A stretch of DNA of 64,000 bases, taken from positions 620,001 to 684,000 of the forward strand of contig JAULSR010000009.1 in the NCBI GenBank assembly GCA_030512295.1, read 5' to 3'. The notes under the pieces are model-generated. The model saw nothing but the letters and a program-made list of their open reading frames with translations. It searched no databases and was not told the origin of the DNA. The translations under genes and the position numbers were made by a program. Positions within the stretch are counted from its first letter, which is position 1. Each line of letters opens with the position of its first letter. Source of the DNA: Bombardia bombarda (Eukaryota > Ascomycota > Sordariomycetes > Sordariales > Lasiosphaeriaceae). Below, in pieces: positions 35,803 to 48,874 of the stretch.

Positions 35803-36352
35803 GGCTCGTCGTCGCTGCGCTGGGGAACAAACCTGGAACTTGAGAAATTCTGGAAATCTAAGACTACCTTAGGTGCCTACACCTAACGCGACTGTGCTCA
35901 TCGCGCCTTCCATCCTTGCAGCTTTATTCGCTGGCAGAACTGCACTTCAGTCCTCGCAAAGGAAGCGACGATGGTGGCTGAGCCGCTGCTCTGCTCAGTC
36001 TGCTGTGCCTGCTCACCCCACAGTAGAATGGTTGTCGATCCACTTGGGCGTCTCGACCCCGCCAGCAGCCTAAAATGGCTGATTTGGCGGGGGGGGGGGA
36101 GCATGGTCGATCACTGGTGTGGATGCCGCTAACATTCTTTGCGGCAGATCTTGCTTTAATCCGTTAGTGCCGCTTTCAACCTCCCCGCCCTAGCAACAAA
36201 CCCCACAGTTGATCTTGTTGACGCCTGCCTCTGACGCGCAGGGCCCGACGATACGGTTGATCGACGCTTGGGGGGATTTCCTTTCTTGCTAGATCGACAC
36301 CAAAAACGTCAAATCGCCAACTCACCAAACAAAAAGGAAGTACGAAACGATC
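35803..36352. other. Divergent promoter region
   Basis: Between the minus-strand CorA-like gene and plus-strand SPC19. A run of about nine Gs lies at 36090-36098. No coding exon recognised. Confidence 0.45.
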
Positions 36353-36949
36353 ATGTCGTCCAACTCCAACTACAGTGACTGCGTCGCCTCGTTGCGCGCC
36401 TCGCTCTCCCACCTCGAATCTTCAGTCGAGATCCTCGGCAAAGGCGTACAAGACTATCCGCGCCTTGCCTCTGTCCTCAAGGCAGTCAGGGTACGCTCCC
36501 ATTACACTTGCCTTCCAATTCGCTCACCATTCTGACATTGGAAGCAGCACTACGAGCTCATCCCCCAGCCCACCCTCGCCGCCGCCGAGGCTTCGCTACG
36601 GGACGAGATCGGGCCCTTTATCGAACTCCTCCTCGACCGCGCCGACAAGCAGCTCGAACGCCAAGCGCGCCGCATCGAGACTCTCAAGGCCCGCGCCGAG
36701 CTCAACGCCGGCCGACTGTCGCACTACCACGCCGACGACGAGTACAGCCGCAACAAACACAGCAGCGGCGGCAAGGCGATCAAGAAGAAGGGAGGAGGCG
36801 GCAGGCAGCTCACGGGCGAGGCTGCCCTCCGCGCCAAGGTCGTCCATCAGCGCAAGGAGGCTCTCAAGTACAGCGTCGAGCGTCTCGAGCTCGAGGTCCA
36901 GCAGAAGGAGAGGGAGCTGCGGCTGAGGCTGGAGCAAGGGCGGGCGTGA
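36353..36949 (+). CDS. SPC19: DASH/Dam1 complex subunit Spc19
   Basis: Exons 36353-36490 and 36548-36949 give 179 residues, close to the roughly 165 of yeast Spc19. The DASH complex couples kinetochores to spindle microtubules in fungi. Family landmarks are the N-terminal segment CVASLRASLSHLESSVEIL, then DYPRLASVLKAVR and, across the intron, HYELIPQPTLAAAEASL followed by DEIGPFIELLLDRA and a long coiled coil. The C-terminal half is basic, with KKKGGGG, then a second coiled coil (VERLELEVQQKERELRLRLEQ) as in filamentous-fungal orthologs. The single intron is 57 bp with GTACGC..GCAG borders and preserves the frame. No anomaly seen. Confidence 0.93.
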
Positions 36950-38291
36950 TGAGTGTCTCCGTTTTATCGCCACCTACACGCCGCCTACACTACCGAGCCT
37001 GCCCATATGTGCTACATTACCAGGCAACGCCAACATCCGATGCAGAAGAGTCTTCCGTCAGTTTATGAGAAGCATAGCTATATGCTCTGTGGACATGGCC
37101 CCACCTCCTGTCCGCCCCGCCCATAGCAGCGACGGACCTGCGTGTCTTCAGCATTTCGCCGGACCGGATCACAACAGACGGCCGTAGAGCGGGACATTGA
37201 TGTGCGAGGGTACCTGACATGGACTGATTGCTACGGCCGCTATGGCGGATTCGTGTGATGCTTCAAGCCGAGAGAGATCAGGGAGGCAGTCGGACAGAAG
37301 GGAAATTCTCCATAACAGGGTAGGATTCACATCCGGGCCAGGGATAAGGCGTGGAAAATACTGTTAGCTTGACGACCATGATGTCACTGCCATGAATTTC
37401 AGTTGGTCTCCAAGTCAAATAAGTCAGCGAGTGGGCTGCCTCAAGACTTTTACCATAGAAGGGGCTAAGAAGAAGGAACACGAGCAACCGTAAAAGAGCT
37501 AAGGAACAAGATTTTTAAGCCATACTGACAAGACCACGGGTATGAGACTGGCCAACGAAAATGCTTCGGCAGCCTTGGTCACCATTGAATCACCAATGCA
37601 TTCAGCACAGCGCTTCTGTTTCTTCTTTTATCACTACGTCCCTAGTCATCTGTCGTAAGATCCAATGAATCGTCACAATACATCAAGTTCACTACATGCA
37701 AATGGGATACACCCGACTCCACAATCTAGAACGACATTAGCACATCAAACACAGTAGTCTTTTCTTTAAAAGGGGCGCCTTACTAACCAATCCATGATGC
37801 AACAGAGATGACACTCTAGAGTCTAAGAGTACAAACACAAACAAAGGATGGAAATTGAGCAAGACTAACAACTTCTCCGTATATCTCCGGTTAATCAGAG
37901 ACGCAGTACAGACCACAGAGATGAAAGTCTTTTATGAATCTACTGGCTGGTATTGTTGAGGGCTGCGGTAGCTCCATCACCACCACTCACCTCCCTTCCC
38001 GCCATGTCTCACGGCTCACAGCTCACAGCTCACGACACTAACATCTTCTCATACTCTGGGCTTCTACATCTGTATACAAAGTGAAACAAGTACATCTCCG
38101 CCAACAAAGCAACGCAAGGTAATGTAGCTTTGAATAAGTAATAGTTTCATAGAAGAAGGTGTGTATGGCATCAACAGAAGTGAAATAAAGGAAACCATCC
38201 GTAATAGTTTAGAACAAGACAACAACAAACGAAAAAAGTGAAGCAACAGAAAAAAAGAATACATAGGCCGCGTCCGCAACCATAGGTAGTA

Positions 38292-38335
<44 letters not shown>

Positions 38336-39033
38336 GTCAAATAAAAGAAAAAGGGGGTCTGGTAAATAGCCCCTGTCCCAGTTTGCCAGTGCCAGTCAGT
38401 GAACTCACCAGATTCCCGAAAAAGAAAACACCGTCCCCACAAACGCACGCACACGCCAAAAAAAAAAAAAACCACAAGAAACCAACAACAGCAAGTGGGT
38501 TTTACGCCATCCAACCACTTCCAGCCACATCCAAACCATCAAGAAAACAGATAAGAAAACGGACAATTGCGTGCCTTGTGGTCTATGTTTTTAAACCATG
38601 CCGTCATCACAAGCCCTTTCCTTTCCTTTGCAAGCAGAACATCTTTTTTTTTTCCAAGCAGGCTAAGTGTAGCAGTGTAGCAGTAGTTAAGTAGTATAAC
38701 TAGCCATGTGTTGTGTGTGTGTGTCTGGGCGGCGTTCCTGTTTTGCCGTTGCAGCGGGGATATAAAAACCCTTCCCCCCTTGCTCCATCATGTACGCATA
38801 CGCCGGAATGGATCGGTTCAGTTTTAGGGTATATAGAACGCCATTCCGGCGAAGCAAGCGAAAGAAAAAAAAAGATTCATCGACATAAAATGCAGAGAAG
38901 TCATCATGCGCCGTTTTGTTTCTTTTCGTTGCTTGCCATGATTCTCAAACCAAGGCTCCGGGACCCTTGATGGGCCTGGCGCTTGTTTTCGAGTTTGTTT
39001 CCTCGTCCCTTTTCACGGAAACATCACCGGTTC
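36950..39033. other. Intergenic (2.1 kb), microsatellites
   Basis: No coding exon recognised. It holds an ACGC repeat at 38291-38334, poly-A runs near 38459-38471 and a T run near 38644-38653. The end near 39033 is the 3' side of SHO1. Confidence 0.55.
38291..38334. repeat. (ACGC)11 microsatellite
   Basis: Eleven perfect tetranucleotide units downstream of SHO1. Confidence 0.95.
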
Positions 39034-40092
39034 CTATAATAGGATCAGGTAGTTGCTGGGGGCGATGCCTGTATCGCCCGTCTCCTTCCGTGCTTGCCAC
39101 CACCTCCCGCTCACATCGCTGACCTCGAGGATCTCGTGCTTGGAGAAGGAGATCTCGTTGGCATCGTCGGGGTTGGCCTCGTAGCTGTAGATGGCCTTCG
39201 CGCGGTAAGGATACTCGGTGGGAGGTACTATCTCCGCATCCGTCCCTCCTGGCGTAGACGACTTGGGCGCAGAGGGTGGAGGCGCCGAGAAGGGAGGGGG
39301 TACGGTCGAGTTGCGCTGCATCGACGTTATGCCACCGACAGGCGACGGGTTCTCAAGCCCGTTAAGCTGAGCTGTGTACATATGTGGTGGCTGTACCGAA
39401 GTCGACGTCTCGGGTCGCCCGCCGCCATAGCCCCCGCTCATGGTTTGACGGTTGGAGGAGGATTCTTTGGAGAGAGCGAACGAGTCAATGTAGGCGCGGG
39501 GAACTGCTGATGGGGCGGAGCCGAAATAGAAGATCCAGACAATCTGCATGCAATTGAGTCAGCCAAGTTCGCGGGGACAATGAGAGCGAACACTCCTTCG
39601 AGCAGCATCTCGACAGTCGCGCCAGTGAGAAAGAACATACCGTGACCATAGCCAGGACAATATAGCCAGCGGCAGTGGCTTGCTTCGCCGGTTGAGAGAG
39701 ATATACGAGATTGTTAATCGATGATGTCGAGCAGACTAGGGCGGCGGCAAGGTATCCGACAACCGCGACATGGTAAGTTTGGACGGCGTCGGACGCTATC
39801 ACAACGAAGATGCCGACGATGAGAAAAAAGTAAAGGATAAGGCCGAACCACGTGTAAGTCGGGAAGTCTGATTGTACTGCCGAGAAAATGGAGGCAAAGA
39901 AGGTAATGATCCACGCAAGCTAGCCCACACACGAAGAGGTTAGTATACCAAAACAAAGGACAAAGGACAGTAAGCGCGTGTGCGTACCACGGAGATGGAG
40001 ATGGTTGCAAGAGCGAAGGGGTCGCCAATGATGTTGCCGACGCGGATTCCGTTCCCTCTGCGACCACCGTATTGGGCCCTGGAGTTTTCCAT
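39034..40092 (-). CDS. SHO1: High-osmolarity signalling protein Sho1
   Basis: Read from ATG 40092: exons 40092-39988, 39919-39641 and 39543-39034 give 297 residues, the usual length in filamentous fungi. Sho1 is a plasma-membrane osmosensor/adaptor that feeds the HOG MAPK cascade by binding Pbs2 through its SH3 domain. The N terminus has the conserved GNIIGDPFALATISIS start of helix 1. Four helices follow over roughly residues 22-140 (for example LAWIITFFASIFSAV and FGLILYFFLIVGIFVVI). A Ser/Pro-rich cytosolic linker leads to the C-terminal SH3 domain (about 235-297): ALYDY-like AKAIYSYEA, the acidic DDANEISF, GRWWQARKETGDTGIAPSNYLILL. All three exons join in phase with GT..AG borders. No anomaly seen. 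Confidence 0.96.
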
Positions 40093-43000
40093 TTTCCTTA
40101 GTGATGGGGAGTGAAGCGAGCCGTAGTATGGCATAGGGACGAGGTGGCCAACAGGGCGAAGTTTTTAAATGCGGGATTGCTCAAAGTTTCGCGGTGTGGC
40201 GATCATGAATTGACACAGGCCTCCAGCGAAAGCATGAGCTGGCCGGATGTGCGATGATGTGGGTGGAATGTGGTAGCGTGTTTCGACGAGCGGGACTCTA
40301 GCGGTCGGTGGCTGGGCTTGATGGCTGCAAAAGGAGTGACTGGGGGGGTATGGAGTCCGAGGTTGGTGATGCGGGTGCAAAGTCAAACGATGACGACGGT
40401 CGTGGTCAGAATCAGTGTCGTGCCGGGCTGGCGTCGGTGAGCCTGTGAGAGGCAAAGAATGTCGAGAAGCTAAAAAAAGGGCGAACTGGCAATTGAGTTG
40501 GTCCTCTGGCGGCTGAGATCAATTACACACTCGTTTGTGGTTAGATGGAGTCGAAAGACGCCCCTGTCGCGAAACTGCTCGATAGTAGCGAGTGATGACG
40601 AAGAAGGTTGTTGAATAAATAGGTTGAAATGGTTGGTTTTTGTGAGCGTGGTTTCCTCAGTATCCCGGTCCAGAAGCCAGATGCTCTGCAGGTTACAGGT
40701 GCAGCAGGTGCAGATGCAGCAGCAGACTTCCCAGCGCTCTGACGCCCTTTCTCTCTCTTTCTACCGCAGTACCTGCCAGCGTAATTCCAATCAATTGTCG
40801 TGAACAAGCTCGGCTCGTCTCGTCGGGGATGGCGAGCGCGAAGAAAATTGGCGACGATGGGAAAAAGGGGTAGGGCGCCTCGAGAAGTGAAGGTCGAAAG
40901 GTCGAAGAGTCGAAGGGTCGAGATCGCGAGAAAGGGGAAGAAAAAGAGGAGACGAGGGAAGGGAGCGGGAGCGGGTGTGGGTGTATTCGTATGGACCTTG
41001 GACCAACCCGTCCATTACTGGACCGACTGGTTACTGCGGGTGCGGGTGGTGTGGGTGCCTGTGGGTGTCGGAGAGTGGAAGGAGGCACTGCAGGCTGGGG
41101 GGGCTGTGTGGCAGTGTGGTCAGTGTGGTCGAAAGTGGCCTGTGAGAGAGGGAGAGGGCGAATGACGGGAGGGGAAGAGAGGAGCGAGCTGGGATTTGCC
41201 CGGGATGGTCGGATTGATGAGCCAAGTTAAAATGGCTGAGGAGGGCTGGTGGAGCGTGCGCGCTCAAGGGCCAAGGAACGGCCCAGGGGGGCCCCCCAGC
41301 CAAGCAAGCGACGCCAAGCAAACCCCACCTTCCACGCAATGTCGAGGCGCGCTCCAACGGACGAACAAGCGACAAGCTGTCTCCGATGCTCCAAAGTCTC
41401 TCCACAATCCGTCAATCCGTCAACCCGTTGCCATCTGTTTTCAACGGATGGCGTCCAGCCAATTGCGCCCACTTATTCGGGCTCACTGCGCTGGGCAGTT
41501 TGAGCCTTTGGAGAGACGTTTGCCAGTGGCTCAAATCCTTGGCTCGCTCTGGGGGCACAACAAGCCGCTACGAAGTACACTGGCCACTGTGCTTCTCGCT
41601 TCGACAGCGGTCGCCGCCCTCCACCTATCCATTGTTTCTCGACAGCCTAGTAGTCTCCAGCAAATGCAGCAAATGGAACTCGTGCGTCATCTCCTCACAG
41701 TCACCCGCGTCTAAACAAAGAGCGACGGCTTCTAGTGCGCCGTTTCATCAATTTTTGCACCAAGGTCCTAGGTCCTGTCTCAGTTACGAGCGCTGTCAAA
41801 CGGTAACAGGGCAAATCCAGGCCGTCCGAGTCCTGGGGGAAAAAAGGCCCCTGGCGTGACGGGGGGAGAGCCAATCAAGACCAATCCAGGCCAATCCAAG
41901 TCAACCCTAACACGATCTTGTCGAGTCCCGATGGGCTGTTTGAGATCTGGCTGGGATTCCCATTCGCTCCCTTCCAAAAGCAGGAGAAGGCAGGAGATGC
42001 GTGCTGATAGGTGCTGATGGACCCTCCTCGGTGTTGAACTGCTGACTGTGCCTAAAATCAGAAAGTGACTGGGCGGATGCAGGGATGGGCAGTTCGGTTT
42101 CATGAAGGTGCACTACCTTCCCCCGCCAGCAGCGCTTCCTTCACCTCGATATTGCTTCGAAGCGTCATCGACAGCAAGTGACGACAGCATCGAATACTGG
42201 GGGTTGCCTGAGTGCAACCTCTGTTGATGATGGCCTACCGATACGGCCAACGCGGTCCATCGTGGATCGTCAGTAGACTCACTAGCATTGGCACTGGTCA
42301 GGTCGGCCGCCCCCAACAAGGGCCGTCCTGGTCAGCCAACCGGCCTTTACCACATCGGGATCGATTAGATTCCTCATAGCGGACCGATATTCGGCTACTC
42401 AGCCTGTCAAATGGGCTTGGTACAATTATCAGATGGATAATGCCATTTACTTGTTGAATACGGCTGGACTGCTGTTGTTTTGCTGCTTCCGCGCCCGCGG
42501 ACTAGACTTTCCCGAGGCCTTTGGGGCGGCGGCGTTGGCGGCGGCGGCTCATTTTCAGACGGCGTTCGGGGTACAGTTTCCAATGGTGAGCAATGCTGTG
42601 TCTCGAATCGTGGACACCCGACCCCTTTTCTTTTTGCAGCCTCGGGACTTAAGAACAGTGGGAATTGATTGCTATACCGACGGCAATCACGATGATAAAC
42701 TTTGTGCGTTGAGCCTTCCATAAGTCCCAGTTGGTTCTTTTCGCTCTGCTTTTGGCAAATGGGCCAACTGGCTCAGCGTAAGCCCCCTTGAAATAGCATC
42801 CATCATCACCAATTACGCCGCAATACCACGCTGCATGCTAGGTTGCGCTATCTATACTTCTTCTAGGTATGTTTTTGCACACGGATGTCGCCGACTTTTC
42901 TGGCCTTATGTAAGGCACTCTTATGATCGACAGGGACAATCTGGTCGAGATCGATCTCGTCAATTATCATGACCAAAAACTCAATCGCGCCGCACAGCGT

Positions 43001-45130
43001 ATGGATCAAGATGAAGAAACATGCATTTCTCGGGTCAAGATTTTCGAAGATTATCACTCACTGCACCCACCCCAGCCTCCGATGAGTTGGGACCGAGTTG
43101 TGAGACCCAGGAAAAGGGGGACTGGAACTAGGTGACTAAGTAGCCTACCCTTGCACGCGCACGCTCACCAGGCAAGAGAAAAGAAGAAACGTGGTGTACA
43201 ACCAAGCATTCTCTCGCAGGGCAGAAGAAGGAAAATGATCCACCATGTGCGTGATCCTCCTTGTGCTGCATTGTGTCCCAAGAGTGTCAAAACTGCTGTT
43301 GCTACTTGCTCATCCTGGTGGTTGCAATGCATTAGGATCCCAACTGGCACACACACAAACACAACTCGACAAGCAGACTGCAGAATCAGGATGGCGGATG
43401 CCTATGGAATAAACGGGGCTCGTACCGTGCCTCAAGCGTGCCTCCCTTGCACATCCCGTCCTGTTAACTGTTGCATTTGTTCGCTGCATTCTACGGGCGT
43501 AGCCAAGACAGGCACTTAGCAAAAGCCCACCTCGTGGTGTTGGCTTGTCTATTTCTAGTTACGTGGATGGACAGACAGACAGACCATTGGGTACGTTTTA
43601 CTATCTTGCGGCAGTTATTATAAGCTTCTTTCTTGTTGATATGGAATTTAACATAATGTGTAAGTAAGGCTCGACATACAACTCGGTGTTAAGAATGGTG
43701 GTTGGGCGGCACGCGCCGGGTGGTTATTCACCTTCACTCCTCGCGAGACATGGGGAGCATGGCGATAGAAATGGCGACATGACGCCCCCCTTTCCCTCTC
43801 CCCCTTCAATGCCAATCAGCCTCGCCAGCCTCGCTCTGAAACTCGACTCGAGTGTGAATCTTGGTGTTTCCGTCATGAGTCTGTGCGGATTTTCATGTGA
43901 AGCATCACACAAAGTTGTTGATGCCATTGGAATCACTCACAATCAAGATAGCAATTATTGACGGACCTACGTATGCCAAGGCCGCGACGTCAACTGTCAG
44001 GTCCATAAACCGTCTGAAGTTGAGCACGCACTGACCTCGAGGCGGTTTAGCCGGATAGGTTGATTGATGGCGGGAGGGGTTTCTCCCTGCATGGACAATT
44101 AACGGCGGTCGCGGGTCAAATTATCATGAAACACGGAGCACGCAACTCCCGGGGCGTATCACACCGCCGAACGAGCCGGTTACGTAGGTGTGGTACGGAT
44201 ACGTACAGACGGCCGGATACATAGGGTCTGCAGTCTGCAATCCCCAGGGCCAGTCCAAGCGGCATTTCTCTTGCTTCACGTGATGAGCGGCGATAATGTC
44301 TGGAGTGAAGCGGGCAATGAAGGCTGACGATGCATCGTTCGTTCTGTTATCGCCTTTGAGAGCTTATCTCATTCATCCATCTAGCCCTTGCAAGGCCAGG
44401 TAGGCCAGGTAGGCCAGGCTGTTTGCACAGTGCTGTTCAATACTCTCATCGCCCGACAATGAAAGGAGTAAAGCAAACTCAAGCCGACTCTAAAGGGGGT
44501 TTAAGCTTGCGTGCAGTTCTGACCCCTTCGACATACGCGTCCGCCAACACTGTGCTTTCCATGACGTGGCTGGCTGCAAGGGACTAAGACAAAAGCCAAG
44601 ACAGGTCCTGCAAGCACGCCTACAACCCACTCACCGCGCTCCGTTCCGCTCATCGTTCTCGGCAAGATGCCCCGATCCAAGATTCGGCGAGAGGGCTTGT
44701 GCTTTTTCCCTCTAGGGTTGTGGATGTCTGTGCTTGCCTTGGTGGGCGGCACTCCAGGAAAAGAAACATGCAGCTGTTTCATGCAATCCTCCTCATCGCA
44801 GGTGACCATGTAATCCCGAGGCGTGGACGCGTCGCTCCACGGAAACATATGTATGCAATGTTTGAAACGAAACAACAAATCTCCGGCGGGATAAGGCAAA
44901 TGTGGTTCTACTGGCGGCAGATCCAAGACAGGAAGGTGCTGCAGCAGTTGAAAAACCAGCATGTCGTTAATGCTTTTACAGGACAATAATGTCGCAAAGC
45001 ATGCCTTTGTCGTCAAGTGTGTGCGCTCGGGGGACATGGCCGTAGCATAATAGGGCTCGTGGTTGTGAATCTGACGCGGTTGGGTAGTCCGCCTGCCTCC
45101 CAGCTCTGCATCATTAAAATGATATCCTTC
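40093..45130. other. Long intergenic region (5.0 kb), no recognisable gene
   Basis: The first part is the upstream region of SHO1. Open frames such as 40800-41165, 41196-41714 and 44501-45037 (minus) have no motifs or splice structure that I recognise. A 9-bp tandem repeat lies at 44393-44419. No RNA gene seen. Confidence 0.55.
44393..44419. repeat. Three copies of AGGCCAGGT
   Basis: A 9-bp unit repeated head to tail, with the last copy imperfect. Confidence 0.8.
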
Positions 45131-45826
45131 TCAAATCTCGCCCGCCTCCAGCTCCCTGAACCTCTCCACCCTCCTCACCCCCACCTCGAGCTTCTCAAAC
45201 TTGCCCTCCACATCCGCCACCAACCCGCCATAGCGCAGCACGCTGCCCTCGTACCACTGGCGCATGACCCGCTCGCTCCGCTCCCGCAGCGCGGCGATCT
45301 CGGCCTCCTGGGCTAGCTGAGTGGCTTCGATGCCCTTCATGCGGGGAACGAGGGCGGCCAGGCCGACGCTGAGCTTGGGGTCGGGCACGGGCGTGTCGGT
45401 GGTAACGGCTGAGAGGGCTGATGCCGTTGACGGGAATGACGAGGCGTACGAGAGGACGGTGGCGCAGATGGCTTCGGGGGAGAGGTCGGTTGGTGGGGTG
45501 GACGGCGGTGGCGGTTGGAAGAGGGAGGGATGGGTTTGGTCTAGAGACAGACATAATTAGTTAGCATGTCAGTGAGGATGGGGAACGAAAGGGGGAAAGA
45601 GGAACTATTGCGTACATATTTTGAGAATCTCGGCATAGACGCGAAAGTGGCGGGTGAGCAGGGCGAAGCGGCGTTCGAGCTCTGCGAGAGAGGTAGTGGC
45701 CGACTCTGCAGGGGCCTGGGATGGCGGCGTGCATGACCCGTAGAGGATGTGCTCGATGCGGAGAAGGCGGGCCTCGAGGAGGGAGATGGTGGCCAAGGTC
45801 GTTTTGTCGAGCGTGTCATCTATCAT
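45131..45826 (-). CDS. ro-10: RO-10-like nuclear distribution / dynactin p24-like protein
   Basis: Exons 45826-45616 and 45540-45131 give 206 residues. The intron has GTACGC..CTAG borders and joins in phase 1. The protein resembles Neurospora RO-10, needed for nuclear distribution with dynein/dynactin and proposed as a p24 (dynactin shoulder) counterpart. It starts with TLATISLLEARLLRIEHILYG, the conserved opening helix, then LAELERRFALLTRHFRVYAEILK. A proline-rich loop (QPPPPSTPPTD) leads into SPEAICATVLSYASSFPSTASAL. The C-terminal half is coiled coil (EATQLAQEAEIAALRERSERV, then EGKFEKLEVGVRRVE). The assignment rests on the overall pattern, so I keep it moderate. It is divergent from an AVT transporter gene, with start codons about 820 bp apart. 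Confidence 0.8.
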
Positions 45827-46648
45827 GGTGGCTTGGCTGTCTGTCTGTCTGTCGGTTTATTTGTTTTGTTGATTGCGCTGTCGGCACTGCTGAAGCTTGT
45901 TTTCTGGGACAGTTGAGGATGCAATCGACATTCGGTGAAGGTGGACGACGTCAAAGTTGCAAGTGGACGTCACGACATGACAGGGCAATCCCCGTGGCTG
46001 GCCCGTTGAAACGGCGCGATGGGCAGGTGCAAAGTCCACTGTTGAACCTGGAAATGACCTCCGCCAGTTCCCCACCATAAGGCTGAGAAGCGTGTCTCTG
46101 TGGCTTGCCCGTTGGTAGCTAGTTCTAATGGGCAACGGCGTGCCCTGATTGGCGGGTATTGGCGGGCTAGCCGTGATTGAGCGAAGAAGGGAGGCGAGGA
46201 AGGATGTGTGTCGCCATCCATCCAAATTGGGCCAAGCTGGCCAAGCTGGCGGCCAAGCTTGCCAGCCTGCTTGGCTTTGACTGCGGCTTCCTCCAACTTC
46301 TCCTGAATCGAATCTTCAATCGAACAAACCGACATTTTCTTCGGCAACTGCTATAATCACGACATTCGTTCTTGCGCAACCAGTAATTTCTCTTCAGTAC
46401 TCTTACGAACGACATCAGGGCTCTCGCCAACCATCTCAGACCTTAGTATCCTTAGCCGCCTTGCTTACGCCTGATCACGCGAGCCTCTCCTCACCCCTTT
46501 GCTGGCAACCGAGACAACGAGCGCACCCAGCTCCAACCGATTCGATCATCTCCAACCGATTCGATCACCATTCCTCCTCTTGGCAAACATACCGAGCTGT
46601 TATCTCCAGCGGTGGCGGCTCCAGTGAGCCCTGGCCGAGCGATAGGCC
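45827..46648. promoter_or_regulatory. Divergent promoter between ro-10-like and AVT genes
   Basis: About 820 bp serve both genes. It contains a cluster of near-palindromic CCAAGCTGG/GCCAAGCTTGCC words at 46228-46270 and C/A-rich leaders toward the AVT start. No TATA box is obvious. The regulatory role is inferred from position only. Confidence 0.4.
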
Positions 46649-48433
46649 ATGTCGAGCTATCTGACAGTCGATGGCGGCGGCGCTTCAGGCAGCGGGGGAG
46701 GCATCATGGCCGATAGACATCGACGAGGGCGCAGTCCCAAGGTTGGCGGCGGCCCCGGCGGCGGCCCCGGCGGCGGCCACGCCTCCATGATGAGCAGCAA
46801 TATCAATCTCCTCAACACAAGTACGTAACATCACAAGCCCAACTCGGACCGCCAACAGACGAGACGCTGACCTCAACCAACCTTCAGTTATCGGCGCTGG
46901 CACCCTCGCCATGCCCCTCGCGCTCTCCAAATTCGGTATCATGCTCGGCGTCATGCTCATAGTTTGGTGCGGCTTCACCTCCGCCCTGGGCCTCTACCTG
47001 CAATCACGATGCGCTCGCTACATCGATCGTGGCTCGTCCTCTTTCTTCGCCCTGTCCCAGATAACATACCCGAACGCGGCCGTGATGTTTGACGCCGCCA
47101 TCGCCATCAAGTGCTTTGGCGTCGGGGTCTCGTACATGATCATCATCGGCGACCTCATGCCTGCCGTCGCAGAGGCCTTTGGCAGCGGCGCAACAGGGCT
47201 GGCCTTCCTCGCCGACCGCAAGTTTTGGATCACCGTCTTCTTCCTCTTCTTCATCATACCACTCAGCTTTCCGAAGCGGCTGGACTCGCTCAAGTACACC
47301 AGCATCGTGGCGCTGGTTTCGATCGGCTATCTGGTTATCTTGGTGGTCTACCATTTCTCAGTGGATGCGGTTCCGCGGGACGATATCCGGTACATTACCT
47401 GGGACGGGCCCGTGGCTGCGCTGAGCAGCTTGCCCGTCATGATTTTCGCCTACACGTGCCATCAAAACGTGGGTATATCCCGATGCTCGCAGACTGCTGG
47501 TTTTCTTTTTTGCTAATACTGCAGTAGATGTTCTCTATCCTCAACGAGATAAAAGACAACTCACCCGCCAGCATCGCAGGTGTCATCGGCTCCAGCATCG
47601 GCTCCGCTGCATCAGTCTATATCTTGGTCGCCATCACGGGCTACCTCACCTTTGGTAGCGATATCAAGGGCAATATCGTTGGAATGTACACCCCGTCCAT
47701 CGCATCAACCATCGCCAAAGCTGCCATTGTCATCCTTGTCACCTTCAGCATCCCTTTACAGATCCACCCCTGCCGCGCCTCCATTGACGCCGTCTTGCGC
47801 TGGCGTCCTGCCAGCAAGTCGGGCAAGACCTCCCGCGCCTCATCCAGCGGCAGCGGCCGTCTTGCCTCGCCAGCTGGAAACCAGCCTCTGCTTCCCTCGA
47901 GTAACGCCACGCTCGACAGCCACGGCGCCCCCGTGGCCGCCATGTCGGAGCTGCGCTTCGCCCTTGTCACGTCGGCAATTCTTATCCTCAGCTACATGAC
48001 AGCACTCAATGTCTCCAGCCTAGACCGTGTGCTTGCATACGTGGGCAGCACAGGATCGACGGCTATCTCCTTCATCCTGCCGGGACTGTTTTACTACAAG
48101 ATCAGTGATCCAGATAGTATACACCATCAGCGCTTGACCAAGGAGGACGACGATGCGGATTTCTCGGACGGGAGTAATGCGAGCGAAGAGGACCCCGAAG
48201 CGAGTGCTGCCATGGCGAACAGCGTGGCTAGCATCCACTCTATCGCCAGTGGGATCAGCGCTGTGTCGTTGCGGGCAAGAACGAGGTGGCGCAGGACTAA
48301 GTGGCGGTGGGATATGGAGCATATCGAGACGGGGTTGCTGAGAAAGGTGTCTCTTGCGCTGGCGATTTATGGTTGTGTGGTGATGGTGGTGTGTTTGGTG
48401 ATGAATACCTTTTTTACTGTGGCGGCGCACTAA
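46649..48433 (+). CDS. AVT-type (SLC38/AAAP) vacuolar amino-acid transporter
   Basis: Exons 46649-46820, 46888-47468 and 47528-48433 give 552 residues. It is an amino acid/proton transporter of the AAAP family, most like yeast Avt5-7 at the vacuole. A Gly-rich cytosolic N terminus (about 50 residues) precedes the first helix with the family signature NLLNTIIGAGTLAMPLALSK, interrupted by intron 1. About ten more helices follow. A Ser-rich loop (about residues 345-375) and a polar acidic loop (about 435-480) lie between the later ones. CHQNMFSILNEI spans intron 2, a typical place in this family. At intron 2 the acceptor is TAG at 47525-47527, because the CAG three bases earlier would put a stop codon in frame. 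The substrate cannot be stated from sequence. Confidence 0.92.
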
Positions 48434-48831
48434 GTGATGCAAAGGGTGAGACGAGGGGAAGAGCGATATAAACTGACTGACTGATTGACCGCCCTAAAGA
48501 GCATTGGTGGATATTATTTGTTGGGCTTACGCATTTTCGGGGAGTACTCGATTGGGCTCTTTTTTTGGTTTGTTGGGGATACGGAGACATGCGAACTCGA
48601 CACAAACTCAGCTGAATTCGACTTATTTGGAGCGACACAGGCGACGTGACGTCTGGTAAACATGCATGTATGCGTACACTTGTCTATTCATTCATTGGGG
48701 GAAGAGTGGAGGGCATCTCGTGCATGTATGATCTATGTTTGTGGACATTGTATATATGAAAAGGGGTTCGAAGCACGGGGCATAACTGGGGAACATTCTT
48801 TCTTGAAGATATATTTGCATAGGGCATATAC

Positions 48832-48874
<43 letters not shown>

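Noticed and set aside
44501..45037. A 178-codon minus-strand frame
   Set aside because: Unrecognised and without splice or codon support; possible but not supportable by eye.
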